Shown here piece by piece: positions 34,301 to 43,099 of a stretch of DNA of 64,000 nt. The stretch covers positions 6,547,081-6,611,080 of the forward strand of contig NC_049992.1 in assembly GCF_000003815.2 (NCBI RefSeq), in the 5' to 3' direction. This stretch comes from Branchiostoma floridae (taxonomy: Eukaryota; Chordata; Leptocardii; Amphioxiformes; Branchiostomatidae). The translations under genes and the position numbers were made by a program. A model generated the notes under the pieces. That model worked only from the letters and a program-made list of their open reading frames with translations, was not told where the DNA came from and made no database searches. Each line of letters starts with the position of its first letter. Within the stretch, counting starts at the first letter, position 1.

Positions 34301-37150
34301 AGAAGTTTCATTCTGACGGCATTTTGGCTCATTCCATCTCGTGTGAAGAGGGATATAAAGTCTATTTGGAATTCCCATCCGAATGGCCGCGAATGTGGCA
34401 CGAATTTTGCAAATATTTCATTCTGGCTGGTTCTGCTTGATTCCTGCCAATTCGGTTTCAGTGTGAAGGCCGTATAAACAGAGCTATGCTTCATTATTTC
34501 CCACCTGCCAAGAGGCTATTTCCCCAGTTTGGCGTTTTTTTTCCGCTCACGATAGTCAAATATGGCACCAAAAGTCGCGAACAGTTTCATGTGGTTTAGA
34601 ATCTCAATGGTATTCGATCTGACGTATTAAATTCGAATCGAACTCAGGCGCTTTATTTCGGGTCACTCGCGGTCACCTACCGGTTTAACGTACAGTAAAC
34701 AACGAAGAATATGCCCTTAGTTTCTTGGATGCCTTGAGCCACAAAAAATGAAACCTTTTTTTGACAAAAAAAAGGGAACCTTTATCTGACAACATATTTT
34801 CAATCTTGTTTTGTATGGGAGAAGCGTAATGTAACGAGGCTTCTTGCGTCAAACTTGGTAACCTTTCATTGTAATAAATGTTAACGGTGGTATAAAGCGC
34901 CCCCTGGCACCATCCATGCCAAATGACATGCGCCCATACATGGGACACAAATCCATTTTCTGAAGAAACAAATCAACTTTGAGAAAGCATTTGCTTCACC
35001 TCGTATATCATGCACGAAAGGAACGCTGTCAGGATATCATCAGTTGGTTGAACATGAGACACGACAGCATCGACAAACTACGACTTGAGATTGTCCCCCA
35101 TCTGAATCACTGTGGGCAGTTTGAATTTGAAATCATAGTATTTACTTCAGTTGGTGTTTGTGTTTTTTCATTGATGTTTGGGCCCGTTTCTCCCATTTAA
35201 AGTTGATAACCAAAACACTATAGCTAAGAAACAAATCTCTGGGGTTAGTTAACGGAAGGTGCTGTAACTTCGGACGTAAATTAACGTGTTCGACATCGAA
35301 TTGTATCAGTGTCAGTTGTCTAAAAACTGTTGCGTTTTGACTAATGATAAATGAGAGTGGTGGTGTTTGGGAATTTTCCGTTCAGGAGTTTACTTTACAT
35401 CATCTGTGCACGATTTACACCATGAATCTCGGCCGGTAAAACAGAAAATTGTTGTTGTAAATATTGCGTTCCACATTGTTCCATTCTAAATAGGGTACCC
35501 TAACTTCGGATTACAAATACCTCTGTTTCTCTTTGACTCATTGGAACAATTTTAAGAAAACAGAAAGAAGAATTTTGTGTCAACTAACTTCAGCTTCCCT
35601 CTGGTTCGTATTTTTGGACCGTGCGTAAATTTCCGCCAATGCAAGGCCCGCTGTAACTTAGCGATTGTTTACGCCGCTTGTTGCATTCCAAGTCACTTCA
35701 ACGCTGACGATCTGTTGCTTCGTTTGGCGATGAGAGTAAATACTTCATTTCACACCCATGGCTCTTGAGTATGAGCGCACAAAATGCCACAAATTTGTTA
35801 CAAGAATGCCGAAAGTGTCGGCAGGCATGTTAACACCGGAAACAGATATGCTGACCCCTGCACGGCACCGCATGTGATCTCAAAGTATGCGGCAAATCCC
35901 TCCATCAGTTCAGTGCAAAGTCATTAATATATTTGAACCAAATCCTCGATTTTTTTGGGACCGCTAGATGTGTTTTACTTGGTTTATTTTAGGGCATGCA
36001 ATGACAAATTCACTTTCAATTATGTTCGTGTTATGATGCACTCAGCGATTTGCATATTGTCAGATGGGCGGGCCGCGCGCTGACTTCAAAGCCTGTCGCG
36101 AACTTTATGTGAGTCTAAGGTTTCATGCAGACATGAGTTTGCTACATCAATTATCCAGTCGCGTCGTGTTTCGTCAGCCGGTCACTGAGATTTTTCAAAC
36201 TCAAACTTATACGACGTGTATAAGCTAGATTAAATGCAATTTTACCGATTTGCGAGTCCTACTTGACTTATGTACAGCGCGACCAGAGGTACCTGCACTG
36301 TTGTAGGTACATTTCGAACAGCGGTCAACAGATATGTCCGTGACGTAACTTGGGGAGGGCGTTCGACGCCACGATTACTTCGTAATTTCAGGTCAGTTTG
36401 ATTGCCAGATAAACTCCCCAGTACCCAAGTTATTGGTGTTTTGTATAGCTTTATGCCTCATGTCTAAAACAACTAAATTTGCAAGGTGATTGTCGAGTAA
36501 GTTAGATGTAAGAGGCGCCACTACACAGTGACCTTGTTTCGAACGTAGCCATTTTAAATGCTCAAATTCCTTGGTTACGCAAAAATCGATTATTGTACAC
36601 AAAACCGTGTTTCATCCAGACGACAGCTGTGTGCATTAACGTGGGTTCTTCGCGATTTTATTCAGCACTATTGATGAAGACAAACATGCCTCATTTCTGC
36701 ATAAAGGGACAATCAAAAATTAATCCGAAGTTACAGCACATCCGAAGTTACAGCACCCCCCGTTAGTATTTTCATCAGATTCTATTTATTACAGTAAATA
36801 TGATACTCCATGCTTGTTCTAAATTCAAATATTTATTTTGTTGATACATACAAAGAAGAATTTGAACATATTTCGCAACATTCATAGAGCTAACATATGT
36901 TTGAAATACGCTAGCCGGTCAAAACAAGTAAACATATTCTGTTGCAAAATTGTGTACCTATAATCCAAACTTACCTCGTCTCTATTGAAGACAGCACTGC
37001 AGTGAGAAGACCAGCTCCAGCGATAGTTTGAGTCAAGATGGTCAGACACCAAACTACACAGAACAGTTTAGCATTGGCTAGTCTTCGGGCCCACCTAGGA
37101 TAATAACAAGCCACTCCGCACTTTACTGTGTTGTCTTCCTCTTCAGCCAT
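22392..37150 (-). CDS. SLCO: Solute carrier organic anion transporter (OATP/SLCO family), complete
   Basis: Exons in transcript order: 36975-37150, 32699-32823, 32390-32508, 31854-31958, 31281-31365, 30403-30621, 29482-29610, 28710-28871, 25866-26064, 25250-25445, 24579-24973, 23954-24018, 22392-22723. They sum to 2,307 nt (768 aa plus stop) with all phases matching. Family marks: PLWVGAWWLGYF at about residues 247-258 (OATP superfamily signature WxGAWWxG). A Kazal-like loop, CNADCGCPLDRYRPVCASDG, begins at residue 460 with later cysteines at 486, 490, 510 and 512. YIPAPIYIGALID lies near the last membrane segments. Twelve membrane helices are expected. OATPs carry amphipathic organic anions across the plasma membrane independently of sodium. 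Oddity: about 90 residues of Ser/Thr-rich sequence, with NFT and NRT glycosylation sites, separate the Kazal region from CPTKC, roughly 65 more than usual. The paralogue is not assigned. Confidence 0.95.
22745..22956. mobile_element. CGCGAA-rich MITE, copy 2 of 3
   Basis: TACTGTGAATGCAGAAATG at the left and AATGCATTTACAGTA at the right. It sits in the last SLCO intron, starting only about 20 bp from the exon 13 acceptor. Same orientation as copy 3 and inverted to copy 1. Confidence 0.85.
23050..23165 (-). repeat. Interspersed repeat (related copy at 38955-39065)
   Basis: TTTACACAATCTCTCGCTAG and GGGGTTAATGACCCCCT match, in inverted orientation, the sequence at 38955-39065. GCTAGGAGCGC is also shared. 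Family unknown. Inside a SLCO intron. Confidence 0.55.
23401..23573. mobile_element. Long-stem palindromic MITE
   Basis: Arms of about 75 bp: GATACACCAAAAAGTAGTTA on the left and TAACTACTTTTTGGTGTATT on the right. The inner arm is GGAAACGGTCAGACGTTTCG with its inverse. The loop contains CACTCAGTGTCACTGACG. It would form a strong hairpin. Inside a SLCO intron. Confidence 0.8.
24160..24262 (+). mobile_element. LINE 3' end fragment with (CATCTATC)n tail
   Basis: GCATACATTGTCGCTGATAC then CAATTGTTGCCCAATAAACC followed by CATCTATCCATCTATC. It matches the tail of the LINE at 18951-21245 apart from the terminal simple repeat. In the intron between SLCO exons 11 and 12. Confidence 0.6.
25535..25605 (-). 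repeat. tRNA-derived SINE head
   Basis: On the minus strand, GTGGTAAAAGTGCTCGCC resembles a Pol III A-box region, and GAGTTCGATCTCC is a good B-box match about 35 nt later. Not a tRNA gene: no acceptor stem is formed. In the intron after the SLCO Kazal exon's upstream neighbour. Confidence 0.45.
26387..26880. other. Assembly gap (494 N)
   Basis: A run of N in SLCO intron 8, directly at the 3' end of the minus-strand LINE fragment. The missing sequence probably includes the LINE's 3' UTR. Confidence 0.98.
26881..28325 (-). mobile_element. 5'-truncated LINE fragment (reverse transcriptase C-terminus)
   Basis: An open minus-strand frame of 465 codons, 26913-28310. It begins after the catalytic core (YCDNWKLTVNVSKTKVLIF, YTYLGIPFTSSGKFK) and continues through RKAITQLRISSHKLNIETGR and CPFCPKHIEDEFHFLMEC to the stop after NESHV. 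It is a relative of the 18951 LINE with substantially different sequence. Its C-terminus and 3' side match the small fragments inside LamG introns 47228-58985. It lies in SLCO intron 8, antisense to nothing else. Confidence 0.85.
28418..28533. mobile_element. Near-perfect 116-bp palindrome (foldback MITE)
   Basis: AGCCTGGTATCCAGCCGTAA at the left and TTACGGCTGAATACCAGGCT at the right. The arms meet at CAATTACGTAATTG with almost no loop, giving a stem of about 57 bp. In SLCO intron 8. Confidence 0.8.
28902..29113. mobile_element. CGCGAA-rich MITE, copy 3 of 3
   Basis: TACTGTAAATGCAGAAATG to TACATTTACAGTA, in the same orientation as copy 2. It inserts about 30 bp upstream (in transcript sense) of the SLCO exon 8 acceptor. 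Confidence 0.85.
30107..30361. mobile_element. MITE (family also at 12658-12880)
   Basis: Inverted ends: GGCCCCATTTCCACTTGACG and CGTCATAGTGGAAAGGGGG. Inner inverted CGCTGCGGTCTCACTGCGA with its counterpart TCGCAGTGAGAGTGCGACG. In SLCO intron 6. Confidence 0.7.
31440..31728. repeat. (TCTG/TCTC)n microsatellite
   Basis: About 290 bp of CTGTCTCTCTGTCT-type sequence with minor ATCT interruptions, in SLCO intron 4. Open frames here are artefacts of the repeat. Confidence 0.95.
33092..33269. mobile_element. Non-autonomous hAT-like TIR element with 8-bp target duplication
   Basis: Ends AATCTCCAAGCAGATCCTAC and its inverse GTAGGATCTGCTTGGAGATT, flanked on both sides by ATAAACGT. The interior has no ORF. 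In SLCO intron 1. A copy with the same ends lies at 1862-2061. Confidence 0.8.
33455..33640. mobile_element. Degenerate relatives of the hAT-like element
   Basis: GGTGGCATAAGAAAGC ... CTATCTTATGCCACCGGTAA at 33455-33560, and a second CTTATACCACCGGTCCAATC at 33595-33635, match the termini of 33092-33269 with many changes. Nested or tandem decay. Confidence 0.5.
33895..34346. mobile_element. Foldback element with about 100-bp inverted arms
   Basis: The left arm (TTTACACGAGAGCAAGAATG, ATGCCGTCAGAATGAAAAAT, GTAGTGTATTCTAGA) is repeated inverted at 34245-34346 (TTCATTCTGACGGCATTTTG, CATTCCATCTCGTGTG). The spacer of about 240 bp holds no conserved frame. In SLCO intron 1. Confidence 0.75.
34440..35248. 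other. SLCO intron 1, nothing recognised
   Basis: No exon or repeat that I can support. Confidence 0.35.
35249..36765. mobile_element. Candidate 1.5-kb DNA element with inverted ends
   Basis: Left end TAACGGAAGGTGCTGTAACT followed by TCGGACGTAAATTA. The right end is its inverse, with the core TCCGAAGTTACAGCAC present twice. A third, weaker CTAACTTCGGATTACAAA occurs near 35501. The interior has no ORF over about 65 codons, so it would be non-autonomous. In SLCO intron 1. Confidence 0.5.
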
Positions 37151-37440
37151 CTCTTCCTTCCTTCCTTGTGATCAAGATTCAGATGAAGCGAACGTTTCTT
37201 ACAGAAAGCAATGTCTTCAGATGTCTCCCTTGTCTAACCTAAATTGGGAGTGGTTGAACAACCTCAACACGTCTACAGGTGTGTACAATAATGACAGTGG
37301 CTAAAGAATTTCCTGACTTTTATGTAACCCTCACCAAGTCGTGCATTCGGCGACAGTACGGAAGGTGGAGCATGAAGCCCCAGTTTACAGTCGGTGCGAT
37401 AGTGACAGATGAGGTCAGAGCTGTCATGGGATGTGCTTTC
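37151..37440 (-). promoter_or_regulatory. 5' flank of the SLCO gene
   Basis: Directly upstream of the SLCO start codon (CTTCCTTCCTTGTGATC and beyond). Parts of this flank, for example CAAGTCGTGCATTCGGCGAC, have a diverged counterpart near 38240, so promoter and first exon appear duplicated together. No TATA box is clear. Confidence 0.45.
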
Positions 37441-37599
37441 ACATGACTGTACATCTTTTTATAAAGCTCTTAACTTAAAAGACATTTCGAGTGAGCTTTT
37501 TAACTAAGTTTGCCTTCTTTCTTTCATTCCTTCGAGGGGCAAATCAATAGTGTGCTCTGCTGAAGAAGAATATCTCAGAAAAAAAATCGGGGAGATGGA

Positions 37600-38270
37600 C
37601 CAACGTGTTGTGCACCAAACTTCACAAAACAGTTTAGGATTGGCAAGTCTCCGGGCATAAAGGCGCGGTCACATGTAGGTCGTTCGATTTTGATAATAGG
37701 ATTTTTAAGCAAGCAGTGACAGAGCCAAACACCCACAAGGTTCCAAGAGAGCGGTTTGTGCAGCAAGACAGCTGAACATTGTAGGACACATGCAAGGCTG
37801 TCCTAAAAATGCCCCAACGATCGCACCAACTATGTGACCGCGCCTTAAATTATATAACTAGGACAGAAATATGCGACTCTGCATTTTACCGTCACGTCGT
37901 CTTCTTCTCTCGATTAAAACTTAAAGTCTCAGACGTCGGATAGAGCGAATGCTTGTTACGTCCATGTGATAATGTCTAAAGAGGTGTCCCTGTCTTTCAA
38001 TCAACCTGGGGAGGGTTTAAGGCATTTACAACACGAGAGTCGCTGAAGAATCCTTGACATTGATATAACGCTGGTACACCTTTATCCGAGGGTAACCTAT
38101 ATTCGATGTTTCTAAAGACAATGTACTTATGAATACCATGTCGACGGACGGTAGTTTCAAGCTGTACAATTGTGAAAATGTTGCAATTTGAATTGGCGAA
38201 ATCACCTAGAGCAGGCACCACGAGATACTCCCTTAACTAAGTCGTGGCAAGACATCACGGAAGGCGAAAC
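37600..38270 (-). pseudogene. Decayed duplicate of SLCO exon 1 and its upstream flank
   Basis: The minus-strand sequence at 37610-37657 matches SLCO exon 1 (RLANPKLFCEVWC in the exon 1 frame against RLANAKLFCVVWC) and then loses similarity before the donor. The match is cut by a MITE at 37660-37846. It resumes at 37858-37910 (counterpart of the exon start: GCATTTTACCGTCACGTCGT against GCACTTTACTGTGTTGTCTT) and continues patchily to about 38270. The ATG region and donor are lost. It could be a dead alternative first exon or the relic of a tandem SLCO gene. Confidence 0.6.
37660..37846. mobile_element. MITE with AAGGCGCGGTCACAT ends
   Basis: Left AAGGCGCGGTCACATGTAGG and right CTATGTGACCGCGCCTT are inverted copies. 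About 187 bp. It interrupts the duplicated SLCO exon 1. Confidence 0.8.
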
Positions 38271-38954
38271 ATGAAGACATTTGGGGGAACGTTACGTTAT
38301 CTAATAGAACTCAAATTATATCTCAATCGTTTACCCGTCTATATCTGTATCACTAGAGTCGGTATAACTGCCCTTGGCGCAACTCATCGACAATTATATC
38401 TGCTCTTTGATTTTCTGGTTTAGCACTGCTCCAACGCACCCTACTTTTTTTACGAAAGCCCGCTAAGTTGTAAGTACTGTGTCATGTCAGTGGTGAAAAA
38501 AACGCATTAAAAGAGCCACTGTCCGGAAAGATCAAATCTGCCCAGTTACAATCCCTCTCTATGCCGATATTTGTCTCTCCAGGTCACGGTAATTCCACTA
38601 GTACTTCAAAACGCGACCAACCGTGAAACTGATTACAAGATATCGCTGGTGCATGCAGTGTGAAGTGTCTCAACAATTAGTAAAATGTCTTCAAAGTAGA
38701 CCAACACAGATGTTCCCCATTTAAAAGTAGGTTATGCGAATGACCTAACTCATTCATCCGGCCAACTTCCTTCCCCGGCATAGAGAACCTTAACCCAAGT
38801 TGAAAACTCCGAATTAGCGCTCCGCCAAAATAAAATCCACCGGTCCGAAAGGCTGCGAAAGCGGCTGCACATAAATACCTTTTAAGGTAATATCAAGCCT
38901 TTGGTGATTATGCAAAAAAAAAATGACCAAGGACGCCAAAGAAAGACGCCCATA
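38271..38954. other. Intergenic, nothing recognised
   Basis: No supported feature. Confidence 0.35.
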
Positions 38955-39065
38955 GCCTAACTGAAATAGCGCTCCTAGCGGTTGCCCGTACAGTTGCCAC
39001 CACCTAGGAGGGGGTCATTAACCCCAGCCAGCAAGAGATTGTGTAAACATAGGCTAGAGACTACC
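38955..39065 (+). repeat. Interspersed repeat (related copy at 23050-23165)
   Basis: AGCGCTCCTAGCGG, AGGGGGTCATTAACCCCAGC and AGATTGTGTAAACATAGGC are inverted counterparts of the block at 23050-23165. Confidence 0.55.
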
Positions 39066-39796
39066 AGTGCTGGAAAAATAGACCATGGGGGTTTCAGTGT
39101 TGGACAGAGATTGGTCCAGCGCTGAAGCTGCTTAATATTTAGTAATGTATAGGCTATTTCGTCTATTCGTCGTGTCTATGTGTTTATATGTGGGTACGGG
39201 TCACAGCACCAACAAGAGCTGCCTGTGATCCACGTGTATTGTACTGTTTACAATAGTGACCAATCAAATCAAATGGCTAGCACTACTACCGAAACATGCA
39301 ATCAAAGGTTATCTATCTTAGGTTGTCATAGGTTGCGAAGAGAGCGAGTGAAAAATTATAATCCGATGCAAGAGTGACTTTGACTTTAAATCCACAATTC
39401 CGTTGAAAACTTTCAAAGAGAAATATGATTGACATACTCACTCGCTCGAACAAAAAAAAAAAACAACAACAAAAAAACTGATACCAGATGTTATTTCTGT
39501 TGCAACATCAAACGGAATTTCTGTGATTTTGTAATCTCTCTACTTCATATTTTCCTCGTAAGTGGCTCACAATGTAGCAAAAACCAAGGCACATTTTTAG
39601 AAATACGTGGCGGACGTGGCCTACCCCCCCCCCCCACACACACAAACGTACGGACAAATTGCACGTACGGCGGGCTGTGCCCTTAACTTTGTGCAGTGTC
39701 CGAAAGACACGTGAGAGGTTAAACGAGAGGTCAGAGGAGGCGTGGTTTTAACACGAGTTCCTTCACCTTTACAGGTGATCAAGGTTAAAAGTGGTA

Positions 39797-39972
39797 CATC
39801 GAATAAATGAATGAATGAATGAATGAATAAATGAATGAGTGAGTGAGTGAGTGAGTGAGTGAGTGAATGAATGAGTGAGTGAGTGAGTGAATGAATGAAT
39901 GAATGAATGAATGAATGAATGAATGAATGAATGAATGAATGAATGAATGAATGAATGAATGAATGAATGAAT
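39797..39972. repeat. (GAAT)n/(GAGT)n microsatellite
   Basis: About 175 bp of GAATGAATGAAT with an internal GAGTGAGTGAGT block. It directly abuts a LINE-like 3' end, as a tail expanded after insertion would. Confidence 0.95.
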
Positions 39973-40110
39973 GGTTTTATTTCGCATCGAGCAACAAACA
40001 ATAACATACAGTGGCAGCCTTTATTTCTTCGGCTGAATTGCAATACGCTTTACACATGTTACAATTAAAATGAACAGCAATAGAAGTGCACAATTCCAAA
40101 CATTATAAAA
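39972..40110 (-). mobile_element. Probable LINE 3' end
   Basis: On the minus strand this ends GATGCGAAATAAAACCATTC and runs into the (CATT)n tail. An AATAAA followed by a tetranucleotide tail matches the arrangement at 61320-61450. Only the 3' UTR portion remains. Confidence 0.45.
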
Positions 40111-40571
40111 CATAGATTATTAACGGTCGGTAGTAACCTTAACTATGGTTCGATATACCAGTACAGCCCAAACCGTGTGACTGACGCGAGCGGTATCTAT
40201 TTTCAATTTATGTACCATATATTGCCGAGTAACGCACTTTACAATTTACAGTCAGGTGCCATACATATACAGTACCGGGTAATAGTACACATGATACCTC
40301 AAGGTTTCATAGCGTACCATGAAACACGCAGGTAACATATAGGTGCTTTTATAGGTTAGCGCGCGTGAGCCATGTAATGCTAGTTCACCTTTATCCGTGG
40401 GGTGACCTTTACCCGTTGTAAACTAATTACTCACTATTTGTCCACGACATACGTATACCGGGGGTTACAGTGGGACTTTTAAAGAGTCCAATGATATTAC
40501 GCATGTTGCGAAAACCGCCAATGCTAATTATCTCGTCCTCGAGAGGCCATGGGGACAGCATCACGGTGTGT

Positions 40572-40611
<40 letters not shown>

Positions 40612-41696
40612 GTGTGTGTGTGTTGGGGGGGGGGGGGCGTTCGCACCAAATCGATCAACTGGCATAACCTCTCCTCTTCATAACCTTACATGCACCACGA
40701 TGTGACAAAGATCAATGCACGTGCCTCGGGGTACAAGACATTTTAACTAAGCACGCATAGCCTTTAGCAGCATCTGTATAGGTGAAAACGTGAGATACTT
40801 GTTATAACAACGTTACAATAGAGGAGTGTTTAAACCACACCGCTATGACCTCTTGCGTAACCTCTCATGTGCCTTCCAGGCTCATACAGAATGTCCCGAT
40901 GTAACCTTAAAGTTTACCAACGGTTGTTACCAATATAACACAAACCGTGTGATACGCCTGGTATCTATTTTTAAGGCACTATAAAGTAGGCCAGGTAAAG
41001 TACTTTGCGATTAACATTCAGTTACCATATACGAGTACATTTGTAGAACCAGATAACACACCTTACTACTTCTATCCAGGTGGCATATAGGGTCAGATTA
41101 AATACCTTACGCCCTCCCCTCTCTGTACCCTTCATTAGTTTTGTAGATGGTATCGCCTCAATCTTTGTAATAATCTTTGTACCTCAACGAAAAAAAAATT
41201 TAGTTTGAAAGGCATAAACGCCAAGGTTTTCAGAAACTCAAGGTGATAAAAGATTTAGAGCCAGTGATAACTTAAAAGACGGTGATCTGTATTATTTCTT
41301 TTCATATTCTCTTTTCTGGTACCATCCTCTGGCGACGCTAACTAGCGATGGTACTTATATGTGCACGTTTTTGGCACAGACAATTAGAGGCAAGACGCTT
41401 TAACATGGAAACGTGTGAAATAACGTGATTTACGTTGATTGACAAACAGGATTTTACAGTACATTTGTTCCATTGTTGCACATCAAAGAGGGCATATCAG
41501 ACGTAACTGATGATTGGGCATTTTTTTAATTGCTGGACATTTTTGATTGGTTGAGCTGAAGCCTTCACCTTACCAAAGCTCCTCCCTGAATTCTACCCCA
41601 CGTTACTTTCACCAACCATAGAACTGCGTTCACTTACTACACAATAATGCGGAGAAATTTCCTTTAAAGGCATAAGAAAATTTGCATACGACGTGG
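40110..41696. other. Intergenic, with a (GT)n/G-run microsatellite at 40566-40637
   Basis: TGTGTGTGTG with a G-run (GGGGGGGGGGGG) lies at 40566-40637. Two similar short segments (GGTAGTAACCTTAACTATGG near 40130, and AACCTTAAAGTTTACCAACG near 40900, each followed by AAACCGTGTGA) suggest an old duplication. No gene. Confidence 0.45.
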
Positions 41697-41801
41697 TATA
41701 AATTTCTGAAACTGGCCACTAAACACCAGTGCGCCCCGGTACCAGAGAAGACAACAAGACTTCAGACAGACTTTCTGTGTGCAGCGAACTGAACAAATAA
41801 G
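41697..41801 (+). promoter_or_regulatory. Possible TATA promoter and 5' UTR exon of the LamG gene
   Basis: TATAAATT at 41697-41704 is followed about 25-30 nt later by a plausible start region. A purine-rich leader then ends AACAAATAAG|GTGTGT at 41801/41802. If spliced to the acceptor at 43055, the first coding exon would follow. Inferred from arrangement only; the donor is not strong. Confidence 0.3.
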
Positions 41802-41899
41802 GTGTGTCTGCTTTTCATTGATTCATGATTAACACGATCATTACAGAGAATATCATTTCCTAGCTAAGCAAGCTAAACAAAATTTTGTCACCATTTAAA

Positions 41900-42040
41900 A
41901 TGTTGGCGTCGCGTAGCGTCTAGGTGAGGTATTTGGCTCAAAGCCCATAGATCTGGTATTCGAGTCTCCTGATATGCCATTTTGTTGTGCCTTTGAGAAG
42001 GCCATATAGCAGTAAGTCCCTCACTTCACTATGGTGAAAA
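41900..42040 (+). mobile_element. tRNA-derived SINE
   Basis: TAGGTGAGGTATTTGGC (A-box region) and GGTATTCGAGTCTCC (B-box) are spaced as in a tRNA head. They are followed by TTGTGCCTTTGAGAAGGC and CCCTCACTTCACT, a tail style common in deuterostome tRNA SINEs. In the inferred 5' intron of the LamG gene. Confidence 0.6.
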
Positions 42041-42185
42041 TATTCACCTATCTTCAGTTAGAGGCGTCCTACGGAAAACACTTACCCTAAGGTTAACATT
42101 GCTTGAAGAGAGCCACACATCGAGCACGTAAAACAACAATTTGAACTTATCGAGAAGAGTAGGGGTAACGTCGGCTATCATAATT

Positions 42186-42372
42186 CCACCAGGTGCCATA
42201 ATACCGCCACCTCAAAAAAACGTTACTCTAGAGGTCTTCCAAAGATTGTCTTGAGCACCGAATCGTAAATATCCGAAATGTAATACATTTCAGATATTCA
42301 GGTGTTGACGACAATCTTGAGAAGTCCTCTATAACAACGTTATTGAGGTGGCGGTATAATGGCAACTGGTGG
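42186..42372. mobile_element. Long palindromic MITE
   Basis: CCACCAGGTGCCATAATACC at the left and GGTATAATGGCAACTGGTGG at the right, with arms of about 90 bp (CGCCACCTCA, AGATTGTCTTGAG and inverses). The centre is ATCCGAAATGTAATACATTT. Confidence 0.8.
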
Positions 42373-43055
42373 TATTATGCAAATGTATGTTTAGAGGTGA
42401 GAGTAGGTAAATCAAATTTGTATGCAGCTTGAACGTTTCATGATTAGTAGCACAAATCTGTTTTGTTACACCATGAGATGGTTTACCATGCATGTTTGTA
42501 ATACAAATAAATACAAACAAACCCATTTGCCGTGTAATGTATAGAACCCGTTTTCAGATGAATACTTAAACCCCTGACTCTTTCCAATAGATCGTCTTCC
42601 CAACTAACATGTACGGTGGCTTCTTTTATCACTCATTTTTCTATGATAGATAATCTAAGGGTTTGAAGGTCATGTAAAGTTCGCTCGTCACCTGCGAAAT
42701 AGCTGTTATATATACCCGTATATAAGTTTTTATTCGGTTTGAAATTCAACTTCGGCGTATATCGCCCAGCCAAATCATGTCTTAGTCAACTAAGGAATTT
42801 TAAAAATCATGACGCAGTTGAACCGATTACAATCTGTCTTACCTGTTAACCTGTTGTACGACGAATTCTAAGCTAAATGCTACTAATAGTACTATCAACT
42901 GATTGCCAGTCGAGCTAAGACCTGCCTTTTTTACGTCGTTCGTCATGATAATGTCAGCAGTATCACAAGCAAGCTGTGATGCTTATCGACCTCACATTTG
43001 ACATGATACTTCGGAGGTTAAGCTTCAATAGTTCACATGTGACCTCCCGCGTCAG

Positions 43056-43099
43056 AGTTGGAACCGTTTGACAGCTCAATGCCTCAGGATGACGGATGG
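43056..43099 (+). CDS. LamG gene, putative initiating exon
   Basis: Acceptor CGTCAG at 43050-43055, donor TGG|GTACGTG at 43099/43100. From the donor onward the intron is homologous to the introns that follow every exon E (GTACGTGTGACCTCACATGC), which strongly supports the donor. ATG at 43079 gives MPQDDGW in phase 0 into module 1. The open frame extends upstream to a TGA at about 43040, so a non-initiating reading is possible if the acceptor is right. Confidence 0.5.

Noticed and set aside
34075-34440. 121-codon plus-strand frame in SLCO intron 1
   Set aside because: It runs through the right arm of a foldback element and is not protein-like.
39621-40043. His/Ser-rich 140-codon minus-strand frame (SFIHSFIHS)
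   Set aside because: Translation of the GAAT/GAGT microsatellite.
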